NCBI RefSeq assembly: GCF_030272615.1
Contig: NC_081414.1
Location: forward strand, 663,024,938-663,088,937
Origin: Cryptomeria japonica
Taxonomy: Eukaryota > Streptophyta > Pinopsida > Cupressales > Cupressaceae
Direction of reading: 5' to 3'
Length of the DNA stretch: 64,000 nucleotides
Under the pieces are notes generated by a model. That model was not told the origin of the DNA, searched no databases, and worked only from the letters and a program-made list of their open reading frames with translations. Shown here piece after piece: positions 11,905 through 23,237 of the stretch; within the stretch, counting starts at the first letter, position 1; the number at the start of each line of letters is the position of its first letter. Made by a program: the position numbers and the translations under genes.

Positions 11905-13086
11905 GAAAACTCTGCACCTGCACTTGCTTGTGTTTTTTTTTATTATGTGATCTTTCAGAATAGACAAAAGATGTAGAAGGGTTTGTTTGTTTTGAGAGTT
12001 TTGGTGTTCTATATTTCAAATATAAATGACATAAAGTGAGAAAAAACACCCTCGACAATAGATAAACTCAAACCCTAGTACATACTAATGAGAAGGAAGT
12101 AGTGCATAAGCAAAAAAAATTAAACTGAAATCGCATGTACCTAATGAAAAATATGAGAAACAAGATCACTTATCTGAATAGAGCATGCTAAGAGCTTTCT
12201 GATGCCTATTCATTTTCAAAAAACGAAGTCCATTTGCCAATTCTACAGCCCCGAAAGTGTAGAAAAGAGACCCCACTTTGACTGAAAAAGTACAATCAAA
12301 CACCAAATTTGGTAAAAAAATCCAACACCACAAGGTCCGGGTCGGAACCATATTTTTGAAGCCTATTAATTTTTGAAAAAATGACTCTGTATGCTCAAGT
12401 TATGAAGAAAAAACCAACCCTCCCTTCAAAGGCAAGAGAGAGGAGAAATAGGGGCTCATTGGTGGCTGGGCTAGGCGAAGGTGGCGCTCCGGTGGTGCTC
12501 GGGGGTGGAGTGGCGGAGGTACGGCGGTGGGGAGGTAGCGTTGGCAGGCGAGTGGTTGACGAATGGCATGGTAGGGGCCCACGGCAGGGAATGGGGGTCG
12601 GTAGGGGCTGAGGCCGACGGGTAGACTGTCGGTGGCAGGGGCCTGCACTGATAGGGCTGACGACTAGACTGTTAGAGGTACAGGGACCTGCAAAACCCCT
12701 TAAAACAAACTTTTTTTTAGTTTATTTTTAAAAACCTTTGCCTTCTAATTTTTTTGTGATTTTTTTGCAAAAAATCAATTTTTGGCCTGCATGCCGTAAA
12801 AAGGCAAAAAAAAAAAAATTTGATTTTTTTCTTGAACTACGTGTCAAGGCCATATGACCTGGTACTAAAGAAAAAATACCCCCAAAGGCTCAGGAGTAAA
12901 AAATGGTCAAGTTTTAAATGACCATAGGGTTTTTTGGGCCTTCTAAGCACGATGGTGAGGTCCATTTAGGTCCAAAGTGCTAAAAAAAAAGGCCTATCCC
13001 TAGGTACATAAAAAAACTTCTAAAAAACCCCAAATCTGCTTCCAATGCAAAAAATCTCAAAACAAGAATAGATAGCTATAGATATA
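11905..13086 (-). other. Leader of C with a GC-rich block
   Basis: No gene. Between about 12435 and 12655 the base composition jumps from AT-rich to strongly GC-rich (C-rich on the sense strand), with open frames of 76 and 82 codons that I read as a composition effect. A comparable C-rich block lies in the leader of R1 (14680-15010). T- and A-runs flank the block. Confidence 0.65.
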
Positions 13087-13098
13087 AAGCTCTGATAC
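13087..13098 (-). other. Primer binding site of C (initiator Met tRNA type)
   Basis: The plus strand reads GCTCTGATACCA, the complement of TGGTATCAGAGC. It touches the LTR edge at 13099. Confidence 0.85.
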
Positions 13099-13464
13099 CA
13101 TGTGAGAGTTGAGAAATACAACACCATAGGAGCCCAAATGATCTCTGCAAGCTGAATAAACCTATTACAAGGAGAAGCAAGGAAGCAACAAAGGAAAAAT
13201 AAATACACAAAAAATATGCTCAAAAGATGAGAGCTCAATATTCACAAAATGTATAATGTGATAATGATACAAAGAAAAGAAAATTGACCTCTAATAGGTC
13301 AATAAAACCTAAAAGGGAAAACATAGGCTTACACATAATAATAAATAAAAGAATTAATTATTATGCACCTAATGTTAGCTTAAGTGTAAAAAGAGATAAA
13401 GGGAACTTAAATAATTAAACAAATGTTATTTAATTAATCAAGTAAAGACCCGATTACTCTAACA
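13099..13464 (-). repeat. 5' LTR of C (366 bp)
   Basis: On the minus strand it begins TGTTAGAGTAATCGGG and ends CAACTCTCACA directly before the PBS, with the TG...CA ends of an LTR. The right edge is fixed by the return of H1 sequence at 13464-13470. There is only one copy in the window, so the right boundary rests on the H2 comparison. Confidence 0.7.
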
Positions 13465-13948
13465 AAGGGAATACAAAAATAGATTGGGGTTAGCAGATTA
13501 GTGATGCACTTTGTGCACAGTTGAAAGAGGTCAAAACAACATTGAAATTATACATGACCTCATACCTTGTGTATGCAGTCATCTCCATGAGGTAATATCT
13601 AGGTTTGTATACCAAGGATGATAGAAGACTAGTGCTAGTGTGGGATTACTATTATCATCTTACAATTGATTATCAAAGAAGTCACTTAGGAAGGGTTAAT
13701 GATGCCTTCTTTATTGTCTGGAACTGTATGTTTGATAAAGGATTAGAGAAGAGAAAACTTTCAAAAGCGGCGTACAACAAAGTTTCTTTCTTTGGTTGTG
13801 TATTCCTTCAATTTCCTACTTTCACAAATATCCACATAGGATGTTTTACAGGTGAACCATTCATGCTGCCAAGGTATCCTTCAGATAAAATTATCCTCAT
13901 GGAATTATGTCGACAACTGATTCATGTACATGAGAGGCAATCACATGT
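13465..13948 (+). pseudogene. H1 accessory ORF, segment 1
   Basis: This is the same protein as H2 42540-43020, at a glance well above 70% identical (shared blocks include FFGCVFLQFPTFT and FTGEPFMLP). It is unrecognised. The frame carries stops near 13499 and 13593 but is otherwise open to the R1 insertion point. Upstream coding was cut away by the insertion of C. Its neighbours place it in the 3' half of a Tat/Ogre-like retrotransposon. Confidence 0.65.
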
Positions 13949-14399
13949 TGTTGGTGTAAATAAATATTCATTTTGGATATTATTACACTTTACTTAGGTT
14001 AACTTAGGATAATGCATCTCTTCATAGTTTGGATTTGAGACATTTAGGGAAGTGTGCACATAGGGATAGAGCTTGTAGGAGAAATTACACCTTTTGTGGT
14101 CTTATTTTGCTGTTACACTCCACATTCAGTGGGTCATCCACCTCTTGTGGAATATTATATTATTTCTCCTACCTGCCCTTAGTATTTCTTACCTACCCTT
14201 GTTTCTCATTGAGCCACATGTCATAATTATGTGCTTGTACATCCATATGGCCTTGCCTATATAAGCGGGCCTATATTCATTATATTGGTTAATCCAGTTG
14301 ATCATTTGCATATTGATGAGAATATAGTTTTGTTCTTGTCATTCTATTGTCTCTCTTTTATGCTTTTCATTGTGCCCTTAATCTTGGCAAAATCCTACA
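13949..14399 (+). repeat. 5' LTR of R1 (451 bp)
   Basis: It begins TGTTGGTGTAAATAAATATTC and ends AAAATCCTACA, immediately before the PBS. A TATATAA box lies at 14258-14264. It is related to the R2 LTR (same start, same TATA context). Confidence 0.92.
14258..14264 (+). promoter_or_regulatory. TATA box in the R1 LTR
   Basis: TATATAA in the context GCCTATATAAGC, repeated at 20437-20443 in the 3' LTR and, inverted, in both R2 LTRs. It would set the start of the genomic RNA about 30 bases downstream. Confidence 0.65.
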
Positions 14400-14411
14400 T
14401 GGTATCAGAGC
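14400..14411 (+). other. Primer binding site of R1 (initiator Met tRNA type)
   Basis: TGGTATCAGAGC starts at the base after the LTR. Confidence 0.9.
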
Positions 14412-15817
14412 TGTTAGGGCTTCATTGATTAGTTTTTTGGAGACATTTTGGAGGCTTCAATTTTTGGATTTGGAGATCTTCATTTTTGGGGGGCATTGTA
14501 TAGCGATTTGGACATCACGGTTGAATCCAGGAGGCCATTTCCATGAATTTCAACTATAAAGTCGACCTATTTTGGTGAGAAAATTTTTTCCCCATTTTGG
14601 CTATTATTGTATGCATTCCGAAAAAAAAGGAAAAATAAAAAAAAATCAAATTTTTTTTTTTTTTTGGGGGTCCGCAGACCCCCTCGTGCTCTCTGTACTC
14701 TATGTTGTCTGTAGGTCCGTCGCCTTCGACCGTACTCTACAGCGGCCGCCATCCCTGCCGACCCGTGCCTCCCGTCGGCCCCACCGCTTCCGCCGCTGGC
14801 CCCCTCGGCTCCCGGCCTGTTGGTAACTCCTCCGCCTGCACTGCCCAGTGCCTATGTAGTTCGTAGCGCCTGCATCGCCTAGCCACCGCCCAGCTCCCAT
14901 GCCGCCCAGCTCTGCGACGCCTCTGGGACCTTCCGGTCGTTGCCAGCTAACCCTCCTCTTGCCGACATCCACCACCTCCTCTACCATGCGGATAGACTAC
15001 CTCATCAGCAGGAAACCCGATGGACCCGCACCCACCATGTGGCAGGTGGCCACTGGCCCGCGGTCAACATCTGTACAGTCAGCTGCCACTTCAGCATGTC
15101 TGTATAGTATGGATTCCATGCAAGGGGAGATGTCATTTTTGTGACAGCCAGACAGGTGTCAAATTTAAGCCTATCATTTTCTGATGTCAGTGCCACATCA
15201 GCAGACTTTTGAAATTTTTTGACCCCCTCTTCATTGAGCTTTTCAGTTTTGCAGTTCAACTTTGAAAGGCCATATCTTTCTCATTTTTGCTCCTTTTTTG
15301 GTGCAATTTTTTTTGAAATGGGATAAAATTTCATGATCTTCATAGTGGTATGGTTATTTTTTGATTTTGGTGCATAGGTTTTTTAGAATTTTTGGATTCT
15401 CTTAGCTGTACCTGTCCAATCCTCAATTCTGCAACTTCAAAGGCCTCGTTTGAGCTCATACGACCTCCTTTTTAGGTGCCATTTTTTTTGAAAGTGCATG
15501 TTTTTTAATCTACTTTCATAATTAATGATTAGATTTCAGAGATTTTGAGTGGAAGTTTTACTTTTAGATATTGGTCTTAGTTGACCTATTAGGTACTTGT
15601 AAAGTGCTTGGATCTTAGTTTAGATCTCTTGCATTATTAGTTTGAGTCTCTCTTGGCCTTATTGAGGCAGTTGTAAAATTGAAATCAAAAGCCTACTTTG
15701 CCATTTTTTGCAAGTGGCCCATTGTATATGCACTAAGTATAAAGTGCCAAATCATCACTTTTGGGGGCGTGTCTCGTGTGATTGTGCCTCTCTTTGTGCT
15801 CTTTCATTTTTGTTGCA
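14412..15817 (+). other. Leader of R1 with poly-A/poly-T and GC-rich block
   Basis: 1.4 kb without a convincing gene. An A-rich run (14620-14645) faces a T-run (14650-14665), which could fold back. A C-rich, CpG-bearing block follows at about 14670-15010, with 84- and 95-codon frames on both strands. Long leaders before gag are common in copia elements; the GC block is shared in kind with C but is missing in R2. Confidence 0.65.
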
Positions 15818-16770
15818 ATGAGTCCTCATAAATTTCCACCTTTAACTCCACATAATTATGCATCATGGAAAATTAAAGTATGGAGTAAATTAATGGAAAA
15901 GGGTCTCACGCATTACATAGATAGAACAATAGCAGCACCACCTGATCCTAAGGCTAATCCTAATGCTCAGTTAGAATGGCTCACAAAGAATTGCATGGCT
16001 TTTGGAACTTTGCGCAAGTATGTATCAGATGACCTCATTTTTCACATTGAGAAGTTTACAACAATTAAAGATGCTTGGGATATGTTTCAAAAATTGTATG
16101 GCCAAGTTGATGAAATCAGAGGTTATAAGATTGACAATGAGCTCACCAACTTGGATCCCAAGAGTTTTAATACAATCCAAGATTATGTCACCAAAGCAAA
16201 TGAGCTAAGAGCAAAGCTTAAGGATTGTGGAATTGACAAAAAGGATGCTCAGTTGATATTCAACTTGTTGGACAAGCTTGCACTAGAATATGCAGCATTT
16301 GTGTCTAGCTTCCAAACTCATCGTTTGACAGTGGGGAGCTCCTATGTTATGCCTTCATTTGATGCTTTCACAAAAATGTTGATATTGGAACAATCTAAGT
16401 TGTTGAACATGGAACTTCTCAAGTCTTCAAAGTCCAAGGCTTTGGTGGCTAATCAAGGAAATCAAGGAAGTCAAGGCAAAGATTCCAACAAGAAGAAGAA
16501 GCAATCCAAGTCTAAGCCACAATAGGAAAAAGGACAATCATCCTCTCCATCACAAGGCAATTTTTCATCCTCTTCCAAGAAGGGGACACCACCTAAACCA
16601 ACTTGTGCATATTGCAAGAAGTATGGTCATGATGAGCATCGATGCCACACAAAGCAAGTTGATGAGTTAACTAATCTTCTTAAGAAAAACAACATCAACT
16701 TACCATCTGCCTACACAAAGAAGGATTCATCTCCTTCTGCTTCCTCACATTCTAAGGGAAAAGGGAAAGT
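15818..16770 (+). pseudogene. gag of R1 (copia UBN2-type)
   Basis: I chose ATG 15818 (MSPHKFPPLTPHNYASWK) because the aligned R2 gag starts at the same place; the longer frame from 15782 adds residues without family support. The capsid-type domain runs to about residue 200, followed by a Lys/Gln/Ser tail. A TAG stop at 16523-16525 cuts the tail; the frame then continues through a complete zinc knuckle (CAYCKKYGHDEHRC, 16604-16645) into the protease. The aligned R2 residue is Gln, so the stop looks like decay. Confidence 0.85.
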
Positions 16771-18226
16771 ATTTGTGGCTACAACAGGTTCTTCACAGCA
16801 ATGGATACTTGACTCGGGTGCTTCATATCACATGGGTTCTACAAAGGAGCAGTTTTCTTCATTGGAGCCATCTAAAGTACCTCACATTTACATAGGTGAC
16901 GATACACAAGTAGAGGTTGAAGGGAAAGGTTTAGTTGACATGGATGATGGAACATTTGAGAATGTTCTCTATGTTCCTAACTTGTCTACCAACCTTCTCT
17001 CTATCTACCAAATCACTCACTATGGAAATGGGAAAAAGGTTGAGTTTACACCAGATTCAGTTGTGGTAAAGGAACTTGATGATGATGCCTTGGTAGCAGT
17101 GGGATGAGTCAATGACAACTCAAGGCTTTATTCATTCTCCAACTTTGTGCCAAGTTCACCTTCTAGGGCCTTTCTTACTCATTCAAATTCAGAAAGTAAG
17201 CTATGGCATGAGTAGTTTGGTCACCTCAACTACTGCTATCTTCAGCAAGTCAGCACTAAAGACATCGAATCAGTTTTTCAGAGGGTGTATGTTCAGGTTG
17301 TTCCATGGGCAAGCATCTCGAAGAGAAGTTTCATAAGGGAAAAGCTTGGAGAGCTTTGGAAGTTCTTCAACTTGTTCACAACGATGTAGCAGGTCCATTT
17401 CTAGCACCTTTATTTAGTAAGGCCCGCTATGTCCTCACCTTCATTGATGACTACTCCCGCTTCACTTGGGTCTACTTTCTTATTCATAAGAGTGAATTAT
17501 TTGACAGATTTCAGGACTTCAAGACTCGTGTGGAGAAGCAATCTGGGAAAGTGGTCAAGATTCTTCATACAGATAATGGAAGGGAATATGTGAACAAAAG
17601 ACTTGAGGATTTTTGTACATTTGAGGGGATTGATCTTCAGCATTTTGTCGTATACACTCCACAACAAAACGGAGTTGCAAAATACAAGAATCAAACTCTC
17701 AAAGAAATGGCTAGCTGTATGATACATGCATGTTCTCTTGATCCCGCCTTTTGGGCCGAGGCAATCAATTGTGCCACGCACATCCAGAATCGGGTTCCTC
17801 ACAAAGCTTTGCAAGGTATTACTCCTTTTGAGGCTTGGGCTGGTAGGAAACCGATTGTGAGACATTTCAGAGTCTTTGGGTGTCCAACATGGGCTCGCAT
17901 CCCTCCACAGAAATGCAAGGCATTGGAACCATAGAGTCGACCTTGCATATTTGTTGGATATCCTGAGGGTGTTAAGGCATATAGATTGATGGATCTTGAG
18001 ACACATGAGGTGTTCATTGAGAGGAGTGTTCACTTTGAGGAAAGCTCTCCTAGCTTAGCCTCTCTATCTCCTCCACCTTCCTCCATTGTGGATAGTGATG
18101 CTAGTGATTCAAATGATGAGACTCCTTCAACTCTGACTCGTAGGGTTACACCTTCGCAGGGTCCACTTGCAGTTGAGGAGCCTCATTCTCTACCTCCACC
18201 TAGACCTCATTGGGCTCGATAGACAC
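16771..18226 (+). pseudogene. Protease and integrase of R1
   Basis: The protease motif WILDSGASYHM lies at 16802-16834 and its C-terminal part (NLLSIYQIT) near 17000. The frame has stops near 17105 and 17212, then shifts near 17300 into the integrase frame (17305-17934). The integrase core shows Asp in VHNDVAG and in HTDNGREY, but the third catalytic position is Lys instead of Glu (NGVAKYKN, near 17675). A Pro/Ser-rich linker follows and ends at a TAG near 18221. The product would process gag-pol and insert the cDNA in an intact relative. Confidence 0.85.
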
Positions 18227-19856
18227 TTGAGTCCACAGGTTCTCTTGTTGGGGATCCTTCAGATACACAAAGATCTCGATCACAACATCAGGATCTACCA
18301 CATGCATTCATTGCTACTGCTTCTGATCCACAGACATTTAGGGAAGCATCAGGGGTTCCTAAGTGGGACCAAACTATGGAGGAAGAGTATAGTTCCTTGA
18401 TGAGGAACAACACATGAGATTTAGTCCATCTCCCTAAGGGGAGAAAGATGGTTCGATGTAAGTGGATCTATCAGACCAAGTTTGCAGTGGATGGTAGTGT
18501 GGATAAGTATAAGGCTCGACTTGTTGCGAAAGGTTTCTCTCAGGTTGCAAGTGTTGACTATACTGAGACCTTTGCACCCGTAGTCAAGATGAACTCCATT
18601 CATTTGACACTTGCTATTGCTACAGCTCATGGTTGGGCTATACATCAAATGGATGTGAAGAGTGCTTTTCTTCATGGTGATCTTGATGAGGAGATTTATA
18701 TGGAGCAGCCATAGGGTTTCATCCAGGATACTTCCTTGGTTTGCAGACTAAGGAAATCTCTCTATGGCCTTAAGCAGGCCCCCAGGGCTTGGTACGCCAA
18801 GATGGATTCCTTTCTTCTCTCCGTAGGGTTCACCAAGTGTCATTCCGATCCAAATGTCTACATTTTGCGATAGGATTACTCTCACTTGATACTTGTGCTC
18901 TATGTTGATGACTTGATCATTATAGGGAGTACTACATCCATCATTAGAAGGGTCAAATTTGCTTTGCATGATAGATTTGCTATGACTAACTTGGGTCATT
19001 TGCACTACTTTCTCGGGATAGAGACTTCACAGTCACCTTTCAAGATTACACTATCGTAGCCCAAGTATGCTCTTGATCTACTTGCACGCTTTCATATGTC
19101 TGATTGTAAGCCTGCACTGACTCCCTTTCTTTCAGGAGTCAAGCTTGAGGCTCAGTGTTCTTCTCCACTAGTTGATGCCACTTTGTATCGTCAGCTTGTC
19201 GGTAGTCTCATCTACTTGACCCATACACGCCCTGATATTTCATTTGTAGTTGGCATGGTTTCCCACTTCATGCAGGAACCACATGAGCTTCATTGGAAAG
19301 CTGCCCATCCTTCATTACATCTAGGGTACACATCACTATGGGATTCACTATGCAGCAGGAACAGGACTTTGCTTGGTTGGTTACATAGACTCTGATTGGG
19401 TTGGTGATCTTGATGATCATAAGTCTACTTCCAGGTACAGTTTTCACCTTGGTTCGGGCCCCATTTGTTGGCAAAGCAAGAAGCAACATGCTATTGCTCT
19501 CTCTTGAACTGAGGCTGAGTATCGAGGCACTGTTAATGCAACGACTAAGATCATTTGGCTCCAGCAAATTTTCACAGAGTTTGGATTCACCACTCCATGG
19601 CCGATAGTTCTACATTGTGACAATTAGAGTGCTATTGCAATCTCGAAGAACCTGGTCCAGCACCAGCAGACCAAACACATCAAGATTCGTATGCACTATA
19701 TCTGAGAGCTCATTCAGGTGTAGGTCATTGATTTGCAGTATTGTCCTATAGCGGAGCAGGTTGCTGACATATTCACCAAACCTTTCACTGAGAGCAAGTT
19801 CTAGCAGTTGCGAGCTCTCTTGGGGGTGCGAGATGTGTCATTAGGGGGGGTTAGCT
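18227..19856 (+). pseudogene. RT and RNase H of R1
   Basis: Reverse transcriptase begins near 18430 (LPKGRKMVRCKWIYQTK), contains QMDVKSAFLHGDL (near 18645) and the YVDD box (LYVDDLIII, near 18900). Stops occur near 18712, 18870 and 19057. A frame change near 19300 destroys the start of RNase H; the end is readable as EQVADIFTKPF near 19755-19790. Domain spacing is normal for copia. Confidence 0.85.
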
Positions 19857-20128
19857 AACTTCTCCTTCCTCTCTTATGGGGGGGAATTTTTCCTCTTTGA
19901 GGTTTTGTCCTTCTTCTTTGAGAGTCTTTTGTACTTTCATCTCTCTTTTGGGGGGGAGTTTTTTCCCACTAGGTTTTCTCCTTTTCTCCATTTGTGAGAG
20001 ATTGCATTGCATAGTTTTTTCTTGCATTTGCATATTGTAAATGGGTACCTATCATGGCCTAGTAGCTGGGACCCATCTTGCATTGTTGACTTGAGTCTTC
20101 ATTCCCCTAAGTTGCACTTAAGGGGGGG
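19857..20128 (+). other. 3' untranslated region and polypurine tract of R1
   Basis: It contains three GGGGGGG runs (near 19878, 19950 and 20121). The last one, AAGGGGGGG at 20120-20128, touches the 3' LTR and is the functional primer by position. No coding seen. Confidence 0.75.
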
Positions 20129-20578
20129 TGTTGGTGTAAATAAATATTCATTTTGGATATTATTACACTTTACTTAAGTTAACCTAGGATAATGCATCTC
20201 TTTGTAGTTTGGATTTGAGACACTTAGGGAAGTGTGCACATAGGGATAGAGCTTGTAGGAGAAATTCCACCTTTTGTGGTCTTATTTTGTTGTTACACTC
20301 CACATTCGGTGGGTCATCCACCTCTTGTGGAATATTATATTATTTCTCCTACCTACCCCTAGTATTTCTTACCTACCCTTGTTTCTCATTGAGCCACATG
20401 TCATAATTGTGTGCTCGTACATCATATGGCCTTGCCTATATAAGCAGGCCTATATTCATTGTATTGGTTAATCCAGTTGATCATTTGCATATTTATGAGA
20501 ATACAGTTTTGTTCTTGTCATTCTATTGTCTCTCTTTTATGCTTTTCATTGTGCCCTTGATCTTGGCAAAATCCTACA
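20129..20578 (+). repeat. 3' LTR of R1 (450 bp)
   Basis: It has the same start and end as 13949-14399 and carries the TATA box at 20437-20443. Confidence 0.92.
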
Positions 20579-22336
20579 CATGCTCATTAAACTAGCCACA
20601 AATTTCCAGAATCCTTTGGTCAGTATTCAGTATTGGCCAACCTAAAGGCCAAAAATATAGAGGATGAAATGCAATGGGTGACTATGAGGAGGTTCAAAGC
20701 TCATGATAATATTGATTTTCACGGGATAAATAACAAAATCAAGAAGATCTTTACACATGTATATCGGCTTGAAGATGTCTAGGCAGATTGCAAAAATGAG
20801 GAGGATGTGAGGATGATGGTTTTCAGTTGCCTCACCTTAGAACACATTGGGAACCTAGATTTCGCTAGGATCCCACATAAAATGGAAGATACTGATGACA
20901 TAGTGGACCCAGTCTACTTTGAATGAAACATTGTTTATTCTCCCCTCCCACTCATCAAATGGTCCAACAAGGAAAGTAAGTCTATTACCCAAATAATTGC
21001 TCCTATTTTGGCTAATACCAATTCATGGCTGTTGAAGAAGGGAATGAGAATGAAGCAAATTCCTTCTATTTCTGGTGATGATGATGATAGTGATGGTACA
21101 GTTGGCAAAACATATGAATTGAGGACTAAGAACAAAGAAGATGTACAGGTCCCACCAATAATCCCTTCACGAAAATCTAAGGGAAAAGGACTGAAGTTTA
21201 AATTCATGGTCAAAGGTCCAAAGAAACGTGAATCTTCATCAGCTGCACAAGTAACATCTAAGGATTCTGAATAGCCAGCCATAGATGAACCATATAAAGA
21301 ATAAGAAGGCGAGATTCCTCATGAAGAAGAAATGCAAGATATAGAAGATTCAACTCTACAAGGAGAGAGTGCTACTCCCACTACTTCACATGTATCAACT
21401 CCTACACAAGTTGTCATTCATGCAATCAAATCAGATTCTGATCAAGAGGAAGAAGAGCTCGATGATGAAGGATTGAAAATATAATTACCACAAGAGGAGG
21501 GTGATTAGGAATATGTTGCATTGTCTAGTCTCATGAGTTTTGATGATGTTCCTACATCCATTATTGAGTCTTCAATTTTGGATTTTACTCTCTTTGGAGC
21601 AAATATCTCTAGAGCAATAGTCAGTGACCCTACCTTCTATAATTGTCATGGCTTAAGCTCCACCCATTGTAAGTACCATTTTTACCATTGAAACACCATG
21701 AATGGTTGTAACCATGGTTATTTTAGGGGAGGGACCAATAATAACTATTGCCACTCTATCAATAGAACAATCATCTATTCCTATTACGTCAGCCATAGTG
21801 GAAGTAATTCCATCTTCTATTATTGCATTATCAAGTCAGAATGTGTCTCACATATTGGTGACCACAACCCTAACCAACAAAGAAGATCTTCCACCATGGA
21901 TGGATATTGTGACACCCAAAAGGAAGAAACAAGTGATTTCACTAAATGACTTTGACTTTGAGCAATTAGCTCCATCCAAGGCAAAAGGGACCAAAAAGAC
22001 AAATACTGCTTCTCGGGTGTTGGTGGGTCCTGCTAGTAAGAGAAATTATGCTGAATTTTTGATACCTATGGAAAACAAAAAAAAGATGATATTCAACATG
22101 CCGACTATACGATGAAACTAGTAGAACTCAGGATTGAAACACATGAGAGTGTCAAAAAAGACTCTCAAGCTACATTGAATGCAATTATGTGTAGGTTGGA
22201 TGAGGAAAGAGATGAAAAGACTGAGTGGAAACAAAAGTGTGTTCAATTGACAAGTGTACTTCTCAAAGTCACACAATCTTGCCAAGAGGTTTATTCGATT
22301 GTTTCCTCAATCGACACCGAAGCACTAAAAAAGATG
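20579..22336 (+). pseudogene. H1 accessory ORF, segment 2
   Basis: It continues segment 1 after R1. It shares long blocks with H2 43020-44520 (for example DEMQWVTMRRFKAHDN near 20665 and NTNSWLLKKG near 21015). In order: globular part; a Lys/Pro-rich basic region (KSKGKGLKFKF near 21180); an acidic stretch; a Thr/Val/Ile-rich low-complexity linker (21700-21900); a second basic block; and a charged helical segment from 22112 to the solo LTR. Several stops and frame changes interrupt it. The function is unknown, and there is no signal peptide or membrane segment. Confidence 0.6.
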
Positions 22337-23237
22337 TGATGCAGGAGCATCGGTCTAGTTCTTACTAGTTGAGGCAGTTTGCAATGGAATTGCTTGAGAG
22401 TGTGGCATTTCTTCATGTTTGGGTGTTTAGTGTTGTGGTTTTGGGTTTATTGTGTTGTGTTCATGATCTTTGTCGTGTTTGAGTTTCATAGCATTTGGAT
22501 TTGTTTTCGGTGAGATGTGGATTCTGGTTTTGGCTCAGTTGATATGTTCTTATTAGTTATTCTGGTAGTATGTTGAGTGAAGTTGGATTTGGTTACGGTT
22601 GATCTTTGTAACTTGCGGATCATTGGAGATGTTTCTGAGGGCCTTGGTTGGTATTCCTGGAGGTTTGCACATTGTCCTATGCATGTTGGAAGTTGTTCTT
22701 GGTGATTTGAGCCTACATGCTACCGTTACACATTTCATGAACCAATTGGTCTTTGGGCCCACTTGATTGAGATGTAATTATTTATGGACAATATAAATAG
22801 AAGTTGGTGAATCATTTGAAAAGATAGAATTTAGAAGATATAAGACAGATTTATGAGATTGAGTGAAGATGTAGATCCGGTGAGTTTCTGAACAGATAGG
22901 ATTGAGGTCGAAAGGCTAAGGTTCAGATTAGGGTAGAACTAATAGACTATTCTCGGAAGCTGATTTGATATGAGGATGATCTACGGATCTTATAATTATG
23001 TTGTAAGCATCATGTGTACCCTATATTGTGATCCAACATGTGGCATGTGTAATTCTTCAAATTGTAATAACATTTATTCAAGTTATTTACCGATTATGTG
23101 TTTTGTTATGTTACTGGTTGTTCTTTCTATGGTTTCTAGTATTTGGTTACTGGGTACCAATATGTTTTGCATAATTTATGTGTTTAGCTGCAAGGTTGGG
23201 TTTTCCTTCATTGGATCTCCCTACCTTGACTGCATCA
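22337..23237 (+). mobile_element. Solo LTR (901 bp) inside the H1 ORF
   Basis: It begins TGATGCAG and ends CTGCATCA, perfect 8-bp inverted ends. Flanks are AGATG (22332-22336) and AGATA (23238-23242), a one-mismatch target duplication. A TATA-like TATAAAT lies at 22792-22798. There is no coding capacity, PBS or polypurine tract, so it is best read as a solo LTR left by recombination. LTR plus duplication is 906 bp, a multiple of three, and the H1 frame is the same on both sides. The strand is assigned from the TATA box only. Confidence 0.65.

Larger units (their letters stand above)
7955..13464 (-). mobile_element. Element C: Ty1/copia retrotransposon, minus strand
   Basis: From right to left: 5' LTR (13099-13464), PBS, 1.2-kb leader, gag, protease, integrase, RT and RNase H. 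The domain order gag-PR-IN-RT-RH is that of Ty1/copia. A matching 366-bp 3' LTR is not found on the left; the RNase H end instead runs into a 1.5-kb SIRE-type LTR, so the 3' end looks exchanged or deleted. On the right the LTR abuts H1 sequence (AAAGGGA at 13464-13470, matching 42547-42553 in H2), so C inserted into H1. Confidence 0.75.
13949..20578 (+). mobile_element. Element R1: complete Ty1/copia retrotransposon (6.6 kb)
   Basis: LTRs at 13949-14399 and 20129-20578 differ at five positions in their first 100 bases by my count. The PBS abuts the 5' LTR and a polypurine tract abuts the 3' LTR. The flanks are CATGT (13944-13948) and CATGC (20579-20583), a one-mismatch target duplication. Removing R1 rejoins the H1 sequence exactly as it is continuous at 43020-43040 in H2. 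Coding order is gag-PR-IN-RT-RH, broken by stops and at least two frameshifts. Confidence 0.92.

Noticed and set aside
14400-14411. tRNA gene fragments at TGGTATCAGAGC sites (385, 13098, 14400, 53000, 56769)
   Set aside because: These are primer binding sites next to LTR ends; no tRNA cloverleaf surrounds them.
14567-14987. Overlapping GC-rich ORFs on both strands in the R1 leader
   Set aside because: Open frames on both strands are expected from high GC. There is no motif or conserved start, and the block lies in a retrotransposon leader.
16500-16560. Stop codon between gag and pol in both R1 and R2 as a readthrough signal
   Set aside because: The stops sit at different alignment positions (R1 right after KSKPQ, R2 ten residues later), and each replaces a Gln of the other copy. 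Independent C-to-T decay explains both.
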